A stretch of DNA of 64,000 nucleotides from Negadavirga shengliensis (GTDB lineage: Bacteria; Bacteroidota; Bacteroidia; Cytophagales; Cyclobacteriaceae): positions 124,001 through 188,000 of the forward strand of contig NZ_JBHSJJ010000005.1 in assembly GCF_042652345.1 (NCBI RefSeq). Direction: 5' to 3'. Positions within the stretch are counted from its first letter, which is position 1. The number at the start of each line of letters is the position of its first letter. The translations under genes were made by a program, and so were the position numbers. Below the pieces are notes generated by a model. The model worked only from the letters and a program-made list of their open reading frames with translations. It was not told the DNA's origin and made no database searches. Positions 33,182 to 43,600 of the stretch are shown piece after piece.

Positions 33182-33337
33182 TTCATCAGGTTTTCTTGTT
33201 TCAAATCAAGGTTTCCGCAATGATATCGTTTTATCATGGTAGGTGATGGTTATTTTGGTGGAAAAAAGGATTGCCCGCTGCCAATATGGTCTTGGGAAAA
33301 GCACCGGCAAAGCAGTGGGCAACCACATGCCCGTCAT

Positions 33338-34498
33338 CTAATCGCCGGCCTGGGTCATTGATTTGATAAGGTCCACCTCTTCCTGTTTGTAGGGTGTGCC
33401 GTCAGGGTGGAGGATTTCATGAAACCAAAGCTCCGGCTCGGCGGTATATTGCTTCCGCCAGCTATCCCAAGGGTATTTTGTCTGGGTTTTGCCATCTACA
33501 AATCCCCAGTTGTACATACCTATGTTGTGTTTTTTGGCAATAGGTAAAAATCCCTGAAAAGTACTGCCATTGGGGCGGGCCATGTATTCTGTGCATAGGA
33601 GGGGTCTCTCATAGCGCTGCAGCCATTTGATGCGTTTTTCGAATTCATCAGGGTCATCGTAACTGTGAAAAGAAATGATGTCTGACTGCTCCACCTGGAC
33701 TTTCTGAAGATCGGTCAAAGCTTCATGGCTGGACCAGTCCCCCACCCATAAACCGGAGGTCAGAGGCTGGGAAGGGTTGGATGACCTGGCCCATTCGAAG
33801 GCACTTTGTAACAAAGGCAAAACATAAACTTCCTTATTGGGCAGGTCCACCTTGCTATAAGATGTTCCGGTGTCATTGTCCGGTTCATTCCATATGTCCC
33901 AGCCAAGGATCCGCGGATCGTCGGCAAAATTTTTCACCACGCCTTTTACATACCTTTCCAGACGGGGATATTGCGTGGTGTCCTCTAAGGCATGGTATCC
34001 TGGGCTTTGTACCCATCCGGAGTTGTGGAGATGTGGTTTGGGGTCTCTTTGGTCCCCTGTCTTCGGGAAAGGATCCCAGCAGGAATCAAAAAAAACAAAG
34101 AGGGGCTTGATGTTTCTTTCTTCCGCGATATCGAGGAAAGCATCCATTCTTTCCAGTAAGCCGGTTGAATCCTGTTCCCACAGCAGGTCATGCAGATAGA
34201 CGCGCATGGTGTTCATCCCCAGTTCCTGTGCCCAGTCCAGCTCCTCAGCTATCGTCGCGGCATCGAAATCCTTGGCCTGCCACATTTCCAACTGGTTAAT
34301 GGCCGTTCGGGGATTATAGTTGCTTCCAATGAGCCAGCCCTGCTTTTTATACCACTCGTTGGCTTTTTCTTTGGACCATAATTCGGTCGCGCTCTGTTTT
34401 TCTGTGGTGGTTTGCTCTTCGTGTTTGGCCGGTGATGAGCAGTACTGAAACCCAAAAGAAACAAGTACGGCAAAAAAAACGCTTTTTAATAAGTTCAT
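33338..34498 (-). CDS. GH5-like (clan GH-A) glycosidase, lipoprotein
   Basis: A 386-residue TIM-barrel hydrolase. The acid/base motif WNEPDND has its Glu at residue 205 and the nucleophile motif LLCTEYMARP its Glu at residue 304, the typical clan GH-A pair. The N-terminus ends FGFQYCSS, a lipoprotein signal with Cys at 20. The clan includes endo-xylanases, mannanases and cellulases, and similar Bacteroidota proteins are often labelled 1,4-beta-xylanase. With four GH43 enzymes nearby, an endo-acting backbone cleavage role is plausible but unproven. It is encoded between two GH43 genes on the same strand. Confidence 0.85.
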   Translation of the reverse strand: MNLLKSVFFAVLVSFGFQYCSSPAKHEEQTTTEKQSATELWSKEKANEWYKKQGWLIGSNYNPRTAINQLEMWQAKDFDAATIAEELDWAQELGMNTMRVYLHDLLWEQDSTGLLERMDAFLDIAEERNIKPLFVFFDSCWDPFPKTGDQRDPKPHLHNSGWVQSPGYHALEDTTQYPRLERYVKGVVKNFADDPRILGWDIWNEPDNDTGTSYSKVDLPNKEVYVLPLLQSAFEWARSSNPSQPLTSGLWVGDWSSHEALTDLQKVQVEQSDIISFHSYDDPDEFEKRIKWLQRYERPLLCTEYMARPNGSTFQGFLPIAKKHNIGMYNWGFVDGKTQTKYPWDSWRKQYTAEPELWFHEILHPDGTPYKQEEVDLIKSMTQAGD

Positions 34499-34522
34499 GT
34501 TGTATTGATTTGATATTTGTTG

Positions 34523-35536
34523 TTAATCTATTTTCTGAAGAAATTCCACACTTTCTTTATCCATTTTCAGCAGGTCTTCGGCAGCGGACGCCTCGAATTT
34601 GGCTTTGACCACTGCGGTTCGCCTGGGCCTGACCTGCCCGTCTGAATAATGGGTATGGAAGACGTAATAATATTCTCCGTTATCATCTTGAAAAAAATCC
34701 CCATGCCCTGAACCGTTCTGAAGAACATCTTTTCGGCTGAGGATGGGATTATCAGGATGTTTTTTCCAGGGTCCGTAAGGGGTTTCACCAACCGCATAAC
34801 CCACGGCGTAATCGGGATTCCTAAAATCATTGGCAGAGTATACAAAATAATAAAGACCTTTGTGCTTAATCACAGAGGGCCCCTCCGCTACAGGCCAGGG
34901 TACATTTTGCGTGTTTTCCCAATCCTCTTCAGCAGTGATGCATTCCCGGAGCGTCTCCGGAATAATGGCCGAGAGGTCATCTTCCATCTCCGCTACAAAC
35001 AGCCTGTTCCCCTCCGTAAGCCGGACATGGTATAAATATTTTTTTCCATCCTCATCCATAAAGATATAAGGGTCAATTTGCTTCACAGGTGCGGATAAGG
35101 CTATCTTCTCTTCCTGTTTGAAAGGTCCAAGCGGGCTGTCTGCAATGGCGATGGCTATCTGTTCATTGGCCGTATAGGCCATGTAAAATTTTTTCTGGTA
35201 ATAAAACACCTGGGGGGCCCAAAAACCTTTATCCCCAAAAACATCTTCTTTTCGGAGGGCATAACCGTTTTGGGCTTCCTCCGGGGATTTCCATGATTGC
35301 AGATCATCAGAAATAAATACCTCAAAGCCCTGATCGGGGTCATGCCCGCTGGTGCCATACAGGTAATAAACGCCCTCATAAGCGAATATGGCAGGATCGG
35401 CAAGGAATATAGAATGGGTATCCGCTGATTTATTCCCAAGCTCAGGCGCTTGGCCCTTAACGCCGGTGTGTACTATCGCAACGGCCGTGATCAAGAGAGA
35501 TTTAAGAAAGAAAACCATGTAGGATTTATATGTCAT
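34523..35536 (-). CDS. GH43 family glycosidase
   Basis: A 337-residue exported GH43 enzyme. The start at 35536 (MTYKSYMVFFLKSLLITAVAIVH) is preferred because it gives a standard signal peptide (cleavage near VKGQ); the longer version adds 12 non-signal residues. Catalytic candidates are Asp in FLADPAIF, Asp in QIDPYIFM and Glu in PVAEGPSVI. It has no added binding domain. Family members release arabinose or xylose. It lies about 100 bp downstream of the susD gene and 24 bp before the GH5-like gene. Confidence 0.85.
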   Translation of the reverse strand: MTYKSYMVFFLKSLLITAVAIVHTGVKGQAPELGNKSADTHSIFLADPAIFAYEGVYYLYGTSGHDPDQGFEVFISDDLQSWKSPEEAQNGYALRKEDVFGDKGFWAPQVFYYQKKFYMAYTANEQIAIAIADSPLGPFKQEEKIALSAPVKQIDPYIFMDEDGKKYLYHVRLTEGNRLFVAEMEDDLSAIIPETLRECITAEEDWENTQNVPWPVAEGPSVIKHKGLYYFVYSANDFRNPDYAVGYAVGETPYGPWKKHPDNPILSRKDVLQNGSGHGDFFQDDNGEYYYVFHTHYSDGQVRPRRTAVVKAKFEASAAEDLLKMDKESVEFLQKID

Positions 35537-35636
35537 GATGCTATGGATATTATAGGTGTTTTCTAAAGGCAAGTCTTATAGAAACGGTTTCTCCAAACCG
35601 GCTCTATAAGACTTGTTGATTTTACAGGATTTAAAT

Positions 35637-37163
35637 TTAATATCCGGGATTTTGATTGAGATTAGGATTGTTTTCCACTTCAGTTTGAGGTATGGGAAGC
35701 CGGATGCTTCTTCCCACAATATAGTTGTTAAAGTCAGGGTCTCTTACTGCTATCTGATCCACACCCCCTTGGGATTCCAGATCACCCCACCTTTTTAGGT
35801 CAGGCCACCGAACACTTTCGCTGAACAGTTCCAGGGTCCTCTCTGTTTTTAACCGCTCCAAGAAAGCCATGCGATCATTTCCTATCTGTGGATAGGCTTC
35901 CGCAAGGGGCCGCATGTTTGACCTCGCCCGGACTTCGTCTACATATGCGTACGCTTCGGCGGTCTGTCCGAGTTCGTTCAAGACTTCTGCATACATCAGC
36001 AGGATATCAGCATAGCGAACCATTCTGAAATTGTTTTGGGCAAAGTAGTCTTCATTCTCCCTAAAGTAATCCCTGGCGTATTTGCGGAAGTAAATATTAT
36101 TTCCCCAATTCCAGGACCTACCATAAACATTGTCACCAAAATCTGCTTCCAAATCAGGATAAAACAAGGTATACCTCAGGCGTGGATCAAGTTCTCCGTC
36201 CGTGGTCAATTCTTTTTTGAATTCATCCACTATCCATGGCCTCGCCTGGCCATCTGCCCAGCCGATGCCGTTCGGCGCAAAAAACTGGGGCCGGTTGGTG
36301 CTCATGGTGGCATTTGGGCCTTCCCCATCACCGCCTTTGTTGACATCAGAAAACTGTATCTCAAATACTGACTCGGAATTATTTTCATTGTAGTGGGTAA
36401 AATTATCCTGGAAATTCTGCACCAGCCTATATTTTCCCGTACCTTCTCCAACAAAGAAGTAATCCAATGCCTGCTTGGCGTCCTGCCATTTTCTTTGCTG
36501 CATATAGGTTCTGGCCAGGAAAGCATTTACTGCCCCCTTTGTCGGTCTGCCCACATTCGCGGCATCCCATTCAACGGGAAGCACAGCGAGTGCTTCTGTC
36601 AAATCAAGCTCTATCTGTTCCCAAAGTTCCTCCAATGGTCGCTGTTCGGGCAAATCCTCAGGAGAAGATGGCTCCAGTACAATGGGGATATTCTCCCACA
36701 TGATGGCCGCATAATAATAATGCAATGCCCTTAAGAACTTGGCCTGAGCCAAAATCCTTTCTTTTTCTTCAGGGTTGGTAAACTCAATATCAGGAACATT
36801 GGCCAGTACTTGATTGCATCTCCAGACAGCTTTGTAGGTATCTCTCCAAGTCTGGACATTTCCTTCCCAAAAATTATAGTTGATATACTGAAACCGGGTC
36901 CAGTCGCCAAGTTCCAGCCAAGGGCTTGTACTAAAGCCTTCATCAGAAGTAAGGTCCAACCTGAAGTATATCCACCTCGACCATAATCCGGGTTTATAAA
37001 ACATGGCATATATCGCATTAACCCCAAGTCTCGCATCCTCTTCGGACTGCCAAAACTCATCTGCGGTCAGGGTATTCGGATTAGGCACATCCAGCAGATC
37101 CTCACTGCAGGATGATACCAGCATTACTGTCAATAGTATCTGTATTTTAAGTAGATTTTTCAT
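35637..37163 (-). CDS. SusD/RagB family outer-membrane lipoprotein
   Basis: A 508-residue surface glycan-binding lipoprotein. The start at 37163 (MKNLLKIQILLTVMLVSSCSEDLLDVP) gives a lipobox with Cys at 20; the reading frame extends six codons further upstream. The N-terminal helical TPR-like core and the C-terminal FFSESVRWPDLKRWGDL and PIPQTEVENNPNLNQNPGY are SusD hallmarks. SusD caps the SusC pore and binds oligosaccharides. The gap to susC is 19 bp, and both are minus-strand, so they form the usual pair. The first gene of this run is SusC. Confidence 0.95.
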   Translation of the reverse strand: MKNLLKIQILLTVMLVSSCSEDLLDVPNPNTLTADEFWQSEEDARLGVNAIYAMFYKPGLWSRWIYFRLDLTSDEGFSTSPWLELGDWTRFQYINYNFWEGNVQTWRDTYKAVWRCNQVLANVPDIEFTNPEEKERILAQAKFLRALHYYYAAIMWENIPIVLEPSSPEDLPEQRPLEELWEQIELDLTEALAVLPVEWDAANVGRPTKGAVNAFLARTYMQQRKWQDAKQALDYFFVGEGTGKYRLVQNFQDNFTHYNENNSESVFEIQFSDVNKGGDGEGPNATMSTNRPQFFAPNGIGWADGQARPWIVDEFKKELTTDGELDPRLRYTLFYPDLEADFGDNVYGRSWNWGNNIYFRKYARDYFRENEDYFAQNNFRMVRYADILLMYAEVLNELGQTAEAYAYVDEVRARSNMRPLAEAYPQIGNDRMAFLERLKTERTLELFSESVRWPDLKRWGDLESQGGVDQIAVRDPDFNNYIVGRSIRLPIPQTEVENNPNLNQNPGY

Positions 37164-37182
37164 TGTTTTTTCGGTTAGCATC

Positions 37183-40100
37183 TTAAAAACCTAACTGTAA
37201 GCCCAAGGTGTACATCCTCAAATTGGGGAAAGCATAATTGTCAAAGCCTCTGAGAAAAATATTGTTGTTGGCAAACTCTGGATCCAAGCCTTGGTACTTG
37301 GTGAAGGTAAGCAGGTTTTGGCCTGACAACGTGACTTGGGCATTGGTGAAGCCCAATCTGTTGACCAATGGGGCCGGAAGAGAATAACCTATACTGATGA
37401 GTTTCAGCCTCATGAAACTGCCGTCTTCCAGCCAGCGGTCCGTGTCCCCCCTTGAATTGAGTGTGGTCGCTGCAACGACCCGGGGGAAGTCCGTGTTTGG
37501 ATTTTCCGGAGTCCAGGGTTGTATGCCACTCCGGTAGTTGCTGTTGTCATCGAAGCGGTCCACCAGACTTCTGTACCCATTGTAAACGGTGGCGCCGAAT
37601 GCACCAAACCATTGCATGGTAAAATCAAACCCTTTGTAAGTGGCCCCAAAATTCAAACCGAGTTCCAGGTCCGGCCATGGGTTGCCAAGTACCAGTTTGT
37701 CTTCGTTGGTGATCTGCCCATCGTCATTGTGGTCCACAAACCGGATATCGCCTGGCTGTGCATTGGGTTGGATGACCACGCCCTGTGAATTGGTATGGTT
37801 ATTCACTTCTTCCATGCTCTGAAATAGCCCGTCAGTTTCCAATACAAACCACATCCCTATAGGTTGGCCCACTTCTGTTACGGTATTTCCCGTATAGATG
37901 TCATTTCTGCCGTACCCTAAGGACCTCACCTCATTGCGAAGGGTAGTCACATTGGCTGTGACATAGTAGCTCAGGTCTTTTTTTACTTCTCTGAAAGTTG
38001 CGGTAAACTCAAATCCCGAATTTTTTAAAGAGGCTGCATTGGCCACAGGATCGGCACCGTCCTGACCCGTAGTTCTGGGAATGGGCATATTGGTCAAAAC
38101 ATCATCCGTTACCGATATAAAATACTCGGCGGTAAGGGTTAATTTATCTTCAAACAGACCTGCGTCCAAGCCGTAATTTTGCTGAGTAAGAATTTCCCAT
38201 CTCAGATTTTGATTGGCGAGCCTTACCTGGGTGGCGCCGGGCAGGATTTGTTCTTCGCCCCCCGAACCCATAACGATGGTCGGGAAAATATTGATCAAAT
38301 TCAGATGATCCCAATAGCCTATATTACTACTCCCGAGTTTTCCATAGCTGGCCCTCAACTTAAAATCATTGACGTGGGGGACATTGAAAAAATTCTCCTC
38401 GCTGATCCGCCAGGCACCGGAGATGGATGGAAAAGTACCCCACCGCTGGCCCACGCCCAACCTGGAAGTCCCGTCTCTCCTGATCACGGCATTTACAAGG
38501 TATTTGTCTGCAAAGCTATACTCCATCCTTCCCAAATAGGAAAGCAAAACGGCTTCCTGACGGTATCCGCCAAGCTGTGGGTCATCCCCCTGATCCAGTA
38601 CGTTATAGTATTGCCCGGCGGCATTGCTGGGAATATTCCGTTTGGTTCCCCATATCTGGGAGTACTGGATACGCTGATAAGTTTGGCCCGCCAAGGCCCG
38701 GATATCATGCCGGCCAAATGATTCTTCAAATGCCAGGGTATTTTCGACCAGCACATCGGTAAACCCGGCCCGGTTTTCATTATAGATGGCAGGATCATAG
38801 GGCTGGTTTTGTGTCCAGTTCCCTTCTTTACGCAGGTAGCGGAAGTTGTCACTGCTGGCGTCCAGACCCAAATTAGTCCGGTAAGTTAAGGAAGGAATAG
38901 GTTGTAGTTCTGCCCAAAGATTGCCTCGTATCCGGATATTCTCATTTTGCCGGTCTTCCAGGTCAGCAATGGCTACAGGATTAGATCCGAAAGTGCTTCC
39001 CCTGTTGGGGCTGCCGTAACCGTAACCACCGGGGTTGTTTTCATCATATACGGGAATAGTAGGCAATAAGCGGGTGACATCCCTGATCGGGTTGCCTGCC
39101 ATTTCGTCCGAATGGGCTCTGGTGATGGCAAGGTTCTCGCCGATGCTGAAAATTCCCTTCGAACCCTGCGTATTTACCCGCAAGCTCAGACGATTAAAAC
39201 CCGTGCCGACCACGGAACCTTTGTTCCCAAAGTAATTTCCAGAAACCATGTAGCTGCCATTGTCACTCCCGCCTGAGAAGCTTAGATTATAATCGTGCAT
39301 TTCTCCTGTCCTAAATGCAGCGTCCTGCCAGTCGGTATGGATGGAGGTGTCCAGGTTTTGTCGCTCGCGCCCCGCGTTATCATAGGCCATGTTGTTAAGG
39401 CGGACAAACTCATCCGTTCCGGCGAGATCATATCGCGGGATCACCTGTAAACTGCTTCTGGCAGAAAAATCCACCTTCATGGGCCCTTTCTTGCCGCTTT
39501 TGGTGGTGATGATGATGACGCCGTTTGCGGCCCTCGATCCATAAATGGCTGCTGCTGAAGCGTCTTTTAATATCTGAATGGATTCTATATCATTGGGATT
39601 AAAATCCCGGTTTCCGGTGGTGATCATCCCGTCTATCACATAGAGCGGGTTGACGCCACTAAAATTGTTCAGGCCGCGTATTTGCACATTGGCTTCTGAT
39701 CCGGGTTGGCCGCCGCCCCGCACATTTACCCCCGTAGTCAAGCCCTGTAAAGCTTCGCCCACGGTAGTGGCCTGCCTTTTTTGCATTTCATCCGATCTCA
39801 CCACCGATACCGCCCCGGTGAGGTCCTTTTTTTGCTGGGTACCGTAACCTACCACCACTACTTCGTCCAGAGACTGCAGGTCTTCCTGAAGCTGGATGTT
39901 GATCACGGACCGGTTATTGATCGGGATTTCCTGCGTATCAAACCCCACAAAAGAGAAGACCAAGATGCCTCCTTCCTGTCCATCGGGTATGTCTATACGA
40001 TAGGTACCATCAATTTCCGTCACTACACCGATGCTTGTTCCTTTTAGCTGAACCGTGACGCCGGGCAGGCCAACCCCATCCTCATCAGCAACTGTTCCCG

Positions 40101-40281
40101 TGACGGTGATCGCCATTTGATTTTTTGCATCTACGTCCGTTTTCCCCATCGCCAACGGATGGTCTGCTTTGCCATCTGAATCCAGGTCATTGCCATTACC
40201 TGCCCATGCGGCGAAATAGAGGCAAGATAGACCCAATATCAGGCTCAACTTTCTTAAATAGTAAATAAATAATTTTTTCAT
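37183..40281 (-). CDS. SusC/RagA family TonB-dependent outer-membrane transporter
   Basis: A 1032-residue protein. A signal peptide (CLYFAAWAG) is followed by a CarboxypepD_reg-like domain (about residues 58-135, TVADEDGVGLPGVTVQLKG), a TonB-box-like region DEVVVVGYGTQQKKDLTGAV, a plug domain with NVQIRGLNNFSGVNPLYVIDG, and a 22-strand barrel ending in YTLGLQLGF. Together with SusD it imports glycan fragments using TonB energy. It is divergent from the HTCS regulator across 326 bp. Confidence 0.95.
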   Translation of the reverse strand: MKKLFIYYLRKLSLILGLSCLYFAAWAGNGNDLDSDGKADHPLAMGKTDVDAKNQMAITVTGTVADEDGVGLPGVTVQLKGTSIGVVTEIDGTYRIDIPDGQEGGILVFSFVGFDTQEIPINNRSVINIQLQEDLQSLDEVVVVGYGTQQKKDLTGAVSVVRSDEMQKRQATTVGEALQGLTTGVNVRGGGQPGSEANVQIRGLNNFSGVNPLYVIDGMITTGNRDFNPNDIESIQILKDASAAAIYGSRAANGVIIITTKSGKKGPMKVDFSARSSLQVIPRYDLAGTDEFVRLNNMAYDNAGRERQNLDTSIHTDWQDAAFRTGEMHDYNLSFSGGSDNGSYMVSGNYFGNKGSVVGTGFNRLSLRVNTQGSKGIFSIGENLAITRAHSDEMAGNPIRDVTRLLPTIPVYDENNPGGYGYGSPNRGSTFGSNPVAIADLEDRQNENIRIRGNLWAELQPIPSLTYRTNLGLDASSDNFRYLRKEGNWTQNQPYDPAIYNENRAGFTDVLVENTLAFEESFGRHDIRALAGQTYQRIQYSQIWGTKRNIPSNAAGQYYNVLDQGDDPQLGGYRQEAVLLSYLGRMEYSFADKYLVNAVIRRDGTSRLGVGQRWGTFPSISGAWRISEENFFNVPHVNDFKLRASYGKLGSSNIGYWDHLNLINIFPTIVMGSGGEEQILPGATQVRLANQNLRWEILTQQNYGLDAGLFEDKLTLTAEYFISVTDDVLTNMPIPRTTGQDGADPVANAASLKNSGFEFTATFREVKKDLSYYVTANVTTLRNEVRSLGYGRNDIYTGNTVTEVGQPIGMWFVLETDGLFQSMEEVNNHTNSQGVVIQPNAQPGDIRFVDHNDDGQITNEDKLVLGNPWPDLELGLNFGATYKGFDFTMQWFGAFGATVYNGYRSLVDRFDDNSNYRSGIQPWTPENPNTDFPRVVAATTLNSRGDTDRWLEDGSFMRLKLISIGYSLPAPLVNRLGFTNAQVTLSGQNLLTFTKYQGLDPEFANNNIFLRGFDNYAFPNLRMYTLGLQLGF

Positions 40282-40491
40282 ACAGTCGTATTTTTTGGTT
40301 ATTTTGTGTTGATATTATCGGTTTATGCCAAAGTTTATGTTTTAGTATCCGGCTCTCCGATACCTGCTTCCGCTCTGCAAAAGAAGAAATTCCCGAATGA
40401 TCCAACCGGAAAGGTTTATCATCTTCCGCTTAGATAAACTTAATTATAATAGATTCCGGGATCGTATTTCTCCTTATCATAATCTCTTCAA

Positions 40492-40558
40492 TTTGTCTCA
40501 ATGTTATCTTCCACTAACCATAATGGAGGATGAATGAGACAAAATGGAGACAATTTGA
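40492..40558. promoter_or_regulatory. Inverted TTTGTCTC motifs between the SusC and HTCS genes
   Basis: TTTGTCTCA (40492-40500) faces its inverse TGAGACAAA (40535-40543), and a third related site reads GGAGACAATTTG just downstream. The three fall in the 326-bp divergent gap (40282-40607) upstream of the regulator. They fit an operator for the AraC-type output domain of the HTCS, or for another regulator. The rest of the gap is AT-rich with no coding frame or clear promoter. Confidence 0.4.
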
Positions 40559-40607
40559 TACGTTTTGTAGAATGTTTAACTTAATTTAGCGTAAAAGCTG
40601 TAGCATC

Positions 40608-43600
40608 TTGAGGAACAAAGCCATCATATCACTGGGGTTATGCATGCTCCTGAGTCTGATTCTGAAGGGGCAGTCTTATTATTTTCAGCATTATCAGGTG
40701 GAAAAGGGGTTGTCCCATAATTCTGTCATGGCTACTTTACAGGATAAGCATGGGTTTCTTTGGTTCGGCACCAAAGACGGTTTGAACAGGTTCGACGGGT
40801 ATGCTTTTAAGATTTTTCGAAATGAACCGGATGACCCCACCAGTATAGGCAGCAATTTTATCCTGAGCCTCTGTGAAAATGAAGGGAAGCTGTGGGTAGG
40901 AACAGATAAAGGGCTATTTTCCTACGACGAGGTGAGTGAAACATTCAGCCTTTTGGAAGAAACTGCCGATAGCTATGTGAGAAATGTAAATAAGGATCAT
41001 GCAGGAAACCTTTGGTTTATCGCCGGGCATACTTTGTGTCAATATAACCAAGGCAATAACCTGATGAAAGTGTATGAGCAGGCCGATTTTTTTAAAGCTA
41101 CCTCGATATGCACCACCGAAGACGGGGCATTGTGGGTTTCTTCCTCTTCCGGAACAATTAATTTATATGACCGCCATAAGGATTCATTTGTGGGGTATGA
41201 CCTCTTTGACTATTCCCCGCCCACATCCACCAACTGGATTGAAAAGATATATGCAGCAGGGCAGAAGTCCATATTGGTGGGCACCCAAAGTCAGGGCGTA
41301 AAGTTGTTTGACACTGAAAAAAAAGAATACAAAGATATTGTGTCCCATGACATGGACGGTTCCGGCTTATTCGTCAGGGATTTTGTGAAAGACACGGATG
41401 GTGAATATTGGATAGCCACTGAATCAGGAATTTACATTTATGATGAAAAAAAAGGCATTGTCGATATCCTCCGAAAAAGTTATAATGATCCCTATTCCAT
41501 AACAGATAATGCCGTGTATACCCTTTCCATCGATGAGGAAGGCGGGATTTGGGCAGGGACCTATTTTGGAGGGATCAACTATTATCCGAAACAGTACACC
41601 GCTTTTGAAAAATTTTTTCCCAAAGTAGGTGAAAATTCTATAAGCGGAAATGCGGTCCGGGAGATCTGTCAGGACAAGTACGGGAACTTATGGATTGGAA
41701 CAGAAGATGCCGGATTGAATAAATTTAATCCCAAAGAAGAGAAGTTTGAGAATTTCAGGCCGTCAGGGAATAAAGGAGATATTTCACATTATAATGTTCA
41801 TGGGCTGTTGATCAATGGGGATGAACTTTGGGTGGGCACCTTTCATAAGGGGCTTGACATCATGGATATTAACACCGGGAAGGTGATCCGGCACTATTCG
41901 ATCGGTACCACTTCTCTGAACAGTGATTTTATTTATTCCATTTTACAGACTCCTTCCAAACAGATTTATTTGGCGACTTCAGCCGGGCTTTATGAATATT
42001 CAGATGAATCCGATGATTTTAATCTACATCCTGCATTTCCGGAGTCCTTTCACTATACCATCATCCTGGAAGATTCCCATGGGGTGCTTTGGGGCGGGAC
42101 CTATAGGGACGGGGTTCATTTTTATGACGCCAAAACAAGCAAAAAAGGGTCTTTTAGAAACAGAAAGGGAGACAAAAACAGTTTAAGCAGTGACGCCATC
42201 AACGGCATTTATGAAGACAGCAACAATAACCTTTGGTTTATGACCAATGATGGCTTGCATCAATATGACCGGGAGCGGCAGCATTTTGTCCGGTATTCCA
42301 CCCATAACGGTTTTCCCAGCAATGTAACCTACAGAATGTTGGAGGATGATGACCGGAAACTGTGGGTAAGTACTTCTAAAGGGCTTGTTCATTTTGATCC
42401 CATAACAGAAGAAATTAATGTTTATACCAAAGCCCATGGGTTGCTCAGCGACCAATTGAACTACAGTTCTTCCTTCAAGGACGCGGATGGAAGAATGTAC
42501 TTTGGCACGGTAAAAGGTTTAATCAGGTTTGATCAAAATGAATTTATCCAAAACAATCATGTTCCCCCGGTCTATATAACCGGCATCCAAGTCCATAACC
42601 AGGAACTGCCTGTGGGAAAAGAGGATTCCCCGTTGGAGCAATCCATTACCTCCACCGACAAAATCACATTAAACTATGACCAATCCTCTTTTAGTCTGGA
42701 CTTTGCCGCACTTAGCTATGCCACTCCTGAAATGACCGAATATGCCTATAAAATGGAGGGGCTGGATAAGGACTGGACTTTTTTGAAAACCAACCGGAAA
42801 GTGTTTTTTACCGAGCTGCCTCCCGGGGAATATATTTTTAAGGTAAAAGCACCCAATAGCAGCGGGGTATGGAACGAAAGTCCGAGAGAATTGAAAATTG
42901 AGATTCTGCCGCCCATTTGGGCCAGTCAAAAGGCTTATTTATTATATGTCGCCGTTATAATTTTGGTGCTCTATTACCTTTTGCTTTCCTACCACAGAAG
43001 ACTGGAAAAGAAAAACAAAAGCCAAATCGAATTGCTGGAGAATGAAAAGGAAAAAGAGCTTTATGAAGCAAAAATCGAGTTTTTCACGAACATCGCTCAC
43101 GAAATCCGTACGCCGCTGACCCTTATAAAGGGACCGCTTGAGAAAGTGATCAAAATCACTAAGGATATCCCTGAAATCCATTACAATCTCGGCATCATGA
43201 ATAAGAACACCAGCCGGCTCCTGGAACTGGCTGACCAGTTACTTGATTTCAGAAAAACAGAAACAAAAGGATTCAGCCTTAGCTTTACCCATACCGATAT
43301 TAAAGCCTTGGTTAGAGAAACCTACCTTAGGTTTAAACCAACAGCTGAACAAAATGGCTTTGATTTCCGGCTACAGCTTCCAAGTGATCCCATTTATGCC
43401 TACGTAGACCGTGAAGCCCTTACCAAGATTCTAAGCAATCTTTTTAGTAACGCGCTGAAATATGGGGACAATAAAGTGGAGATATGCTTGCCAGCCCTGG
43501 AAGACACCGACCAGTATTTCAGAATCATAATAAAGAATGACGGACACCTACTGATGCCGGAGGTCAGGGAAAAAATATTCACCCCCTTTTTCCGGGTCCC

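Noticed and set aside
38179..38721. Plus-strand 180-residue frame opposite susC
   Set aside because: Shadow of the SusC barrel-coding sequence.
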